NCBI GenBank assembly: GCA_905612335.1
Contig: CAJQRT010000010.1
Span: 1-12,632, forward strand
DNA length: 12,632 nt
Source of the DNA: an uncultured Candidatus Pelagibacter sp.
Lineage (GTDB): Bacteria; Pseudomonadota; Alphaproteobacteria; Pelagibacterales; Pelagibacteraceae
Direction: 5' to 3'
Both the position numbers and the translations under genes were made by a program. How positions within the stretch are numbered: the stretch's first letter is position 1; every line of letters starts with the position of its first letter. The notes beneath the pieces are model-generated. The model was not told the origin of the DNA. It did no database searches and saw only the letters and a program-made list of their open reading frames with translations. This document shows, in pieces, positions 7,483 through 12,632 of this stretch.

Positions 7483-8223
7483 TTAACTATATGTTTTTTT
7501 GACTATATCAATAAATTTTTTAGCATTTTGAGATGCTCCACCAATTAAAAAACCATCAATATTATTAATTTCCCTTAAGATTGTTATATTTTGGGGATTT
7601 ACAGAACCCCCGTATAAAACTTTTGGTAATTTATCTTTAAATTTACTTTTGATGAATTCTACTGTTTTAAAAAGATCTTGAGGTTTCGGTATAAGACCAC
7701 TGCCTATAGCCCAAACAGGTTCATAAGCTAAAAAAATATTTGATTTATTTTTAATATTTTTTAAACCAATTTTAATTTGTTTAGATAAAGTTGAGTGTGT
7801 CTTTTTTTTTCTTTTTTCACTTAAAGTTTCACCGATACAAAAAATAACTTTTAATTTAGCTTCAAGAGCACTTTTAATTTTTAGATTAATTAGTTTATCA
7901 TTTTCACCCTGTTCTCTATTTTCTGAATGACCAATGATTACAAAATGTGCACCAATATTTTTTAACATACTAGAATTAACATGACCTGTGTGAGCACCAT
8001 AATCTTTGCTTTCATGACAATTTTGTCCACCAATACCTATTTGACAATTACTAAATTTTTTTGAAAAAGAACTTATTAAAGTATTTGGAGGGCAATAGAT
8101 TAATCTACCTCCTTTTATTTCTTTAGATTTTGAAAATTTAATAACTTTATCCAATGTATTTAAGGAAGATAAATTCCCATACATTTTCCAATTAGCTACA
8201 AAATACATATATTTATTTGTCAT
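7483..8223 (-). CDS. tpiA: Triosephosphate isomerase
   Basis: A 246-residue TIM-barrel enzyme interconverting dihydroxyacetone phosphate and glyceraldehyde 3-phosphate. Catalytic residues are present: K13 in FVANWKMYGN, H99 in IIGHSENRE and E168 in AYEPVWAIGSG, which also contains the flexible loop 6. Phosphate-binding YGGSVNP (204-210) and the closing IGGAS (227-231) are also present. Two normally conserved motifs are altered: GHSERR reads GHSENR (N102 in place of the first Arg), and the usual TG(E/D)IS reads TGHVN (79-83). The general acid/base residues are retained, so activity is expected. It is the first gene of the minus-strand run and begins 56 bases from the divergent PpiD-like gene, with no obvious ribosome binding site. 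Confidence 0.96.
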   Translation of the reverse strand: MTNKYMYFVANWKMYGNLSSLNTLDKVIKFSKSKEIKGGRLIYCPPNTLISSFSKKFSNCQIGIGGQNCHESKDYGAHTGHVNSSMLKNIGAHFVIIGHSENREQGENDKLINLKIKSALEAKLKVIFCIGETLSEKRKKKTHSTLSKQIKIGLKNIKNKSNIFLAYEPVWAIGSGLIPKPQDLFKTVEFIKSKFKDKLPKVLYGGSVNPQNITILREINNIDGFLIGGASQNAKKFIDIVKKTYS

Positions 8224-8279
8224 AATGAAAAATTTAATCTATAGCTTGATATTTTAAAGATCAATAAATTAATAATATA
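8224..8279. promoter_or_regulatory. Divergent tpiA / PpiD-like intergenic region, likely promoters for both runs
   Basis: This 56-base AT-rich spacer is the longest non-coding stretch in the window and the only divergent one, so both long gene runs most likely start here. Toward tpiA, TATAGA (8243 to 8238) could be a -10 box, with TTGATC (8264 to 8259) as a -35, although the spacing is a short 15 bases. Toward the PpiD-like gene, TTGATA (8246-8251) resembles a -35, with only weak -10 candidates near 8270-8275. Neither gene has a Shine-Dalgarno motif before its ATG. The regulatory role rests mainly on gene orientation; the individual boxes are tentative. Confidence 0.45.
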
Positions 8280-9701
8280 ATGATAAATCCATTTAAAAAT
8301 TTTACAAAAAAAAAGATTGGTGGCTTAGTACTGATTTTTGTTATTATAATAGCTTTTGGCTTTGGTGGATTTGGTGGAGGATTTAGCACTGGAAATCAAA
8401 ATAATATAGCTAAAATAAATAACACTAATATCTCTACGCAAGATTTCATGGATTACCTAAATCAATCTGGATTAAGTCAACAAGTAATAAAAGAAAATAT
8501 CGATAAAAATGTAATTGAGGAGCTTTTGTCTTCTATGGTTTCAATGACTTTACTTGAACTTGAAATAAAAAATTTAGACCTAGTCATATCAGATGAAGTA
8601 ATTGTAGAAACTCTTAAGAAAAATAAAAACTTTCTAGATGAAAATGGTAATTTTAAAAGAACTCTTTATGAAAAGTTTTTACTTACAAATAGTACGAGTG
8701 CAGCGATGTATGAAATAAAATTAAAGAATAACGTTCTACAAAAAGAATTATTTGCATATATAAGTGGTGGAGCAAAATCTCCCAAGTTTTTAACTAATAA
8801 ATATTTTATAGAAAACAATAGAAAATTAGATATTGAATTTATTAAATTAAATAGATTTTATAAAAAAGTGGATGAATTTACCAATCAGGAAATTAAAATT
8901 TTTATTGATGAAAATTCAAAAAAACTCAAGCAAGATTATATTGATTTTTCATATGTGATATTGACACCAAAAAACTTATTGGGTGTAGATGAATTTAATC
9001 AGGCTTTTTTTGATGCAATTGATGAAATTGATAACAAGATATCTAAAAACATAGATTTTAAGACAATTACAAATGAATTAAATGTTAATGCGATTACAAA
9101 AAAAGATTACATTAATTTAGAAAATAAAGAGACAATTGAAAATAAGATTTACAATTCTAGAAAAGATGAGATTGAAATACTTGAAGACAATGGAACATTC
9201 ATCTTTTATCAAATAGATAATGTTATTCAAAAATTACCTAATTTAAATGATAAAAGATTTGTAAAACAAATAACAAACCTTCTGTTTCAAAAAGAAAAAT
9301 ATGAATTTAATAAAGATATACTAAACCAATTAGATAAAAATGAATTTAACCAAGCATCATTTGATAAACTTGGGAATGGTGAAGTTGAAAAAACTCAATT
9401 AAATTCAATTAAAGACATTAATAAATTTGAAAATAATTCTGTTAAAATTTTATACACACTACCAATTAACACATTTACTCTAATCGCTGATAGAGAAGAC
9501 AACATATTCATAGCTAAGGTTATGAAGTTTGAAGATACCAAAATTTCTCCAGATTCAAATATATTTAATGCAATCTCTAACGAAGCGAGTGCAGAAAATA
9601 GAAACGGAATATTAAAATCCTACGATTATCTATTAAATAGCAAATACAAGGTTACAGTTAACGAAAAAACCCTTGATAGAGTAAAAAATTACTTTAGATA
9701 A
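8280..9701 (+). CDS. ppiD: PpiD/SurA-like membrane-anchored periplasmic chaperone, parvulin domain degenerate
   Basis: A 473-residue protein with a short basic cytoplasmic N terminus, one membrane anchor (about 13-28), a glycine-rich linker (FGFGGFGGGF, 26-35) and a large Lys/Asn-rich periplasmic part. Residues ~42-200 resemble the SurA/PpiD N-terminal chaperone region: a short strand (IAKINNTNIS) followed by helices. At ~215-345 a region has parvulin-like order (DFSYVILTP, then FKTITNELNVN, then FIFYQIDNVIQKLP), but the first motif has no HIL-type histidine. PpiD proteins assist folding of exported proteins near SecYEG and are usually ~600 residues, so this is short. A PpiD-like gene upstream of trpE is a recurring alphaproteobacterial arrangement. 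The family call is fairly safe; isomerase activity is doubtful. Confidence 0.72.
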   Translation: MINPFKNFTKKKIGGLVLIFVIIIAFGFGGFGGGFSTGNQNNIAKINNTNISTQDFMDYLNQSGLSQQVIKENIDKNVIEELLSSMVSMTLLELEIKNLDLVISDEVIVETLKKNKNFLDENGNFKRTLYEKFLLTNSTSAAMYEIKLKNNVLQKELFAYISGGAKSPKFLTNKYFIENNRKLDIEFIKLNRFYKKVDEFTNQEIKIFIDENSKKLKQDYIDFSYVILTPKNLLGVDEFNQAFFDAIDEIDNKISKNIDFKTITNELNVNAITKKDYINLENKETIENKIYNSRKDEIEILEDNGTFIFYQIDNVIQKLPNLNDKRFVKQITNLLFQKEKYEFNKDILNQLDKNEFNQASFDKLGNGEVEKTQLNSIKDINKFENNSVKILYTLPINTFTLIADREDNIFIAKVMKFEDTKISPDSNIFNAISNEASAENRNGILKSYDYLLNSKYKVTVNEKTLDRVKNYFR

Positions 9702-11155
9702 TGTTGAATCGAAACTTTAATGATTTTAAGTTTCAGCACAAAAAAAGCAAAAATCAAATTTTATACACTTCTAGGAAAACACAGAATGATCGTGAAGTTT
9801 TAAATTTAATAGATAATTTTCTTAATGAGAAAAACAGCTTTATTTTTGAATCTGTTGAGAAGGGAAAGATAAGGGGCAGATATACTATATTCGGCAAAAA
9901 TCCCGATAAAATTTGGGAATTTAATAATAAAAATTCTTATTTAATTACAAATAAAGCTAAAAAAAAAATTAAGGGTGATCCAGACAAAATTATTGAAAAA
10001 ATAATAGAAAACTTCAAGTTCAAAACGCCAGTTGGACTGCCTCCTATTTGCTCATTAATATCTGGGTATTTTTCTTACGATTCTATTAGATATATCGAAA
10101 AAATTCCTAACAAATGTAAGGATGATTTAAAACTCCCTGACGTACGACTCTTAAGGCCAAGAACATTGGTTATCCACGATAATTTAAAAAAGAAGATTTT
10201 TTATATTATAAATACATTTGGTGATGAAAAAATTTCAAATTATAAAGTAAAATATTTAGAAATTGAAAGTGAAATAAATGATCTATTAATTCAGGCTTCT
10301 CTAGAAAAAAATAACTCTTATAAAGCGACTAAAACTAATATTAAAGTTAGATCTAATACGACTAAAAACAAGTTTTTAGAAATGGTCAATAGAGCCAAAA
10401 AATACATTAAAATTGGTGATATTTTTCAAGTAGTTTTAAGTCAAAGATTTGAAGCTAAATTAACTAAAAGACCCCTAGAAATTTATAAGAAATTAAGATC
10501 TACCAACCCCTCTCCTTTTATGTACTTTTTTAATTTTAAAGATTTTCAAATAATTGGAGCCAGTCCTGAAATTCTAGTTAGACTAAGAGATAATAAAATT
10601 ACAGTTAGACCTATAGCGGGAACGCGACCTAGAGGCAAAAACACAAAACAGGATAATTTTTTTGCAAAAGATTTATTACAAGATAAAAAAGAGCTTTCAG
10701 AACATTTAATGTTGCTTGATTTAGGGAGAAACGATGCTGGCAAGGTATCAAAAATTGGAACTGTTAAAGTTACAGAGAGCTTTATGATAGAAAAATATTC
10801 CCATGTAATGCATATAGTATCTAATGTAATGGGAGTTTATAATAAAAAATATTCAAGATTTAAATCATTACTTGCTGGTTTTCCAGCTGGGACTGTTTCT
10901 GGTGCTCCTAAAATTCGAGCCATGGAAATAATTGATGAACTAGAAACGACCAGAAGAAAAGTATATGCAGGAGGCATAGGTTATTTCTCTGCTAATGGTG
11001 AGTTTGATACCTGCATAGCCTTAAGAACAGCTGTTGCAAAAAATAAAAAATTTTATGTACAGGCAGGGGCAGGTATTGTTGCCGATAGTAATCCAATTAA
11101 AGAATATGAAGAAACTGTTAATAAAGCAAAAGCATTACTGGGCGCTCTTAAATAA
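9701..11155 (+). CDS. trpE: Anthranilate synthase component I
   Basis: A 484-residue TrpE converting chorismate to anthranilate, using ammonia supplied by TrpG. The N-terminal regulatory region holds FIFESVEKGKIRGRYTIFG (47-65), which corresponds to the LLES-type tryptophan feedback site; E50 and S51 are kept. The chorismate-binding domain shows SGYFSYDSIRY (121-131), IGDIFQVVLSQRF (238-250), PSPFMYFF (270-277), RPIAGTRPRG (303-312), EHLMLLDLGRND (334-345) and AGFPAGTVSGAPK (392-404). It closes with YAGGIGYFS (422-430) and QAGAGIVADSNP (454-465). The last motifs separate anthranilate synthase and aminodeoxychorismate synthase poorly, but adjacency to trpG-trpD decides for TrpE. It starts one base inside the preceding stop (TAATG), leaving no leader region. 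Confidence 0.96.
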   Translation: MLNRNFNDFKFQHKKSKNQILYTSRKTQNDREVLNLIDNFLNEKNSFIFESVEKGKIRGRYTIFGKNPDKIWEFNNKNSYLITNKAKKKIKGDPDKIIEKIIENFKFKTPVGLPPICSLISGYFSYDSIRYIEKIPNKCKDDLKLPDVRLLRPRTLVIHDNLKKKIFYIINTFGDEKISNYKVKYLEIESEINDLLIQASLEKNNSYKATKTNIKVRSNTTKNKFLEMVNRAKKYIKIGDIFQVVLSQRFEAKLTKRPLEIYKKLRSTNPSPFMYFFNFKDFQIIGASPEILVRLRDNKITVRPIAGTRPRGKNTKQDNFFAKDLLQDKKELSEHLMLLDLGRNDAGKVSKIGTVKVTESFMIEKYSHVMHIVSNVMGVYNKKYSRFKSLLAGFPAGTVSGAPKIRAMEIIDELETTRRKVYAGGIGYFSANGEFDTCIALRTAVAKNKKFYVQAGAGIVADSNPIKEYEETVNKAKALLGALK

Positions 11156-11727
11156 TGAAAATTATATTAATTGATAATTATGATAGCTTTACATTCAATT
11201 TATATCACTACCTGTCATCTCTAAAAGTTAAAGTTGACGTTGTAAGGAATGATAAAATTACTGATAAACAAATAGTAAACAAAAAATACGATAAAGTTGT
11301 CATATCACCAGGTCCTGGGAATCCAGACCAATCAGGAAATTGCATTAAAATAGTTCAAGCCCTTTATAAAAAAATTCCAATACTTGGTGTATGTTTAGGT
11401 CATCAAATTATTGGAAAAGTATTTGGTTCAAAAATTATTCAAGCTAAAAAATTAATGCATGGAAAAACTAGTATAATTGAGACATATAGAACTGGAATTT
11501 TAAAAAACCTCCCTTCCAAATTTGTTGCCACAAGATATCACAGTTTAATTATTGATAAAAAAACACTATCTAAAGAGCTTGAGATTACAGCACAAACTAG
11601 AGATGGGCTTATAATGGGTGTAAAACATAAAAGATATAATGTTCATGGTGTTCAATTTCACCCTGAAAGTATAAAAACCATTATTGGTATAAAAATATTA
11701 AAAAATTTTATTAACTATAAGAACTAA
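11155..11727 (+). CDS. trpG: Anthranilate synthase component II (glutamine amidotransferase)
   Basis: A 190-residue class I glutamine amidotransferase giving ammonia to TrpE. The visible features are LIDNYDSFTFNLYHYL (5-20), the oxyanion-loop SPGPGNPDQSG (51-61), nucleophile C80 in GVCLGHQ, YHSL (128-131), and the H169/E171 pair in QFHPES. Its size equals that of free-standing TrpG/PabA proteins. PabA, which serves folate synthesis, cannot be excluded as an additional role, since some bacteria share one subunit. Its position between trpE and trpD, with one-base TAATG overlaps on both sides, makes the tryptophan role primary. Confidence 0.96.
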   Translation: MKIILIDNYDSFTFNLYHYLSSLKVKVDVVRNDKITDKQIVNKKYDKVVISPGPGNPDQSGNCIKIVQALYKKIPILGVCLGHQIIGKVFGSKIIQAKKLMHGKTSIIETYRTGILKNLPSKFVATRYHSLIIDKKTLSKELEITAQTRDGLIMGVKHKRYNVHGVQFHPESIKTIIGIKILKNFINYKN

Positions 11728-12632
11728 TGAAAAAATTTATTGAAAAGCTAAAGAGTAAAAAAAATTTATCCTTTAATGAAAGTAAAGATGCTTTTGAAAT
11801 GTTGATGCTAGGTAAAGTTTCTGATGATGAAATATTTGATTTTTTAACTCTACTATCGGCAAAAGGTGAGGTTTCGGATGAGATAGCTGGTGGTGTTTAC
11901 GTTTTAAGAGATAAGTCTAAAAGGGTTAACGTTAAAGACTGTATTGATACATGTGGGACTGGTGGTGATGGAATGAATACACTCAACATATCAACAGCTT
12001 CAGCTCTGTTATTAGCTAGTATGGGAGTTAAAGTAGCAAAACATGGAAATAAAGCAGTTTCATCTAAATGTGGATCTGGTGATGTTTTGGAAGCTTTAAA
12101 TATCAAGATTGATTTAGAACCCAAAGCTATAGAAAAGCAAATTAAGGAAAATAACTTTGGGTTCATGTTTGCACCAAATTATCATAGTGCAATGAGGTTT
12201 GTGGGGCCAACAAGGAAAAAAATAGGTAAAAGAACAATATTCAATATGATAGGTCCTTTAAGTAGTCCCGCCCTTGTCGAGCGACAAGTTGTTGGTGTTT
12301 ATGATAAAAGATTACTTAAAATTTTTGCTGAAGCTTTAAAAAACTTAAATATAAAATTTGCTTGGATTGTGAATAGTGAAGATGGTTTAGATGAGATATC
12401 ACCATATGCAAAAACAAATGTTGTTCAATTAAAGGATGGTAAAATTTCAGAAATTACTATTGATCCCAAGGAATTAAACATAGATGCAAATAAATTTGAA
12501 GATTTGTTAGGAGATGATGCTAAATTTAATGCAAATAAAATGGTTGATATATTTAAAGGTGAAGATAATGATTTTTCTAAAGCCGTTTGTTTAAATACTG
12601 CTGCTGGACTAATTGTTGCAGAAAAATATTCT
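11727..12632 (+). CDS. trpD: Anthranilate phosphoribosyltransferase, 3' partial
   Basis: An open frame of 302 codons from the ATG at 11727 (overlapping the trpG stop as TAATG) to the right edge with no stop, so about 30-40 C-terminal residues are missing from view. TrpD joins anthranilate to PRPP, the second dedicated step of tryptophan synthesis. The motifs are clear: DTCGTGGDG (74-82) for pyrophosphate binding, NISTA (87-91), KHGNKAVSSKCGSGDVLEAL (105-124), FAPNYHSAMRFVGPTR (148-163), RTIFNMIGPL (169-178) and GLDEISP (220-226). KHGN is usually followed by Arg and here by Lys, a conservative change. The N-terminal helical domain (about 1-65) is complete. TrpG and TrpD are separate here, unlike the fused enterobacterial form. 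Confidence 0.96.
   Translation, partial: MKKFIEKLKSKKNLSFNESKDAFEMLMLGKVSDDEIFDFLTLLSAKGEVSDEIAGGVYVLRDKSKRVNVKDCIDTCGTGGDGMNTLNISTASALLLASMGVKVAKHGNKAVSSKCGSGDVLEALNIKIDLEPKAIEKQIKENNFGFMFAPNYHSAMRFVGPTRKKIGKRTIFNMIGPLSSPALVERQVVGVYDKRLLKIFAEALKNLNIKFAWIVNSEDGLDEISPYAKTNVVQLKDGKISEITIDPKELNIDANKFEDLLGDDAKFNANKMVDIFKGEDNDFSKAVCLNTAAGLIVAEKYS

Noticed and set aside
8276..8281. Perfect TATAAT as a -10 box for the PpiD-like gene
   Set aside because: It overlaps the ATG at 8280, so transcription would begin past the start codon, and no suitable downstream start fits the membrane anchor. Chance is likely in such AT-rich sequence.
10546..10743. 65-codon open frame on the minus strand
   Set aside because: Antisense to the most conserved part of trpE (AGTRPRG to LGRND), which fully explains the lack of stops.
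11897..12166. 89-codon open frame on the minus strand
   Set aside because: Antisense to the GTGGD and KHGN region of trpD; no independent evidence of coding.
1..12632. Mobile element, CRISPR, phage, defence or novel accessory cluster
   Set aside because: All sixteen genes are recognisable: fifteen housekeeping-type and one known domain of unknown function. I saw no direct repeats, inverted ends, tRNA or integrase.

Overview
The window is a dense, AT-rich block of bacterial housekeeping genes. Its gene content and order (an IspD-IspF fusion, then pgpA and cinA, facing lipA and a COQ10-like gene; pyrG-kdsA-eno-ftsB; secG-tpiA; a PpiD-like gene ahead of trpE-trpG-trpD) are alphaproteobacterial. 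The very low G+C, lysine/asparagine/isoleucine-rich proteins, short family members and almost complete lack of spacers point to a streamlined marine lineage. SAR11 (Pelagibacterales) is the best guess, but this is inference from style and synteny, not from a marker gene.

Layout. Bases 1-1535 (+) hold the end of ispDF, then pgpA and a CinA C-terminal-type amidase, overlapping by 8 and 1 bases. Bases 1532-8223 (-) form one nine-gene run, in transcription order tpiA, secG, pyrG, kdsA, eno, ftsB, lipA, COQ10-like, DUF2061. The two runs converge and share stop-codon bases at 1532-1535. A 56-base divergent spacer (8224-8279) separates tpiA from the second plus-strand run: a PpiD-like membrane protein, trpE, trpG and trpD. 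Each of these last junctions is a one-base TAATG overlap, and trpD runs off the right edge.

Functions. The left run contributes to isoprenoid precursors, phosphatidylglycerol and NAD/nucleotide salvage. The minus run mixes glycolysis (tpiA, eno), CTP and KDO for LPS (pyrG, kdsA), protein export (secG), division (ftsB), lipoate synthesis (lipA) and quinone-related lipid binding. The right run makes tryptophan (chorismate to anthranilate to phosphoribosyl-anthranilate), headed by an envelope-folding factor.

I found no RNA gene, mobile element, CRISPR array, phage gene, repeat family or defence system. Only 136 bases are non-coding, in four gaps (35, 40, 5 and 56 bases). The main points of interest are evolutionary: the tight ftsB-lipA junction where many alphaproteobacteria carry pdhABC, the spacer-free convergent junction, the missing room for a trp leader, and residue changes in conserved motifs of TpiA and the PpiD-like protein. 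I see no convincing undescribed system here.
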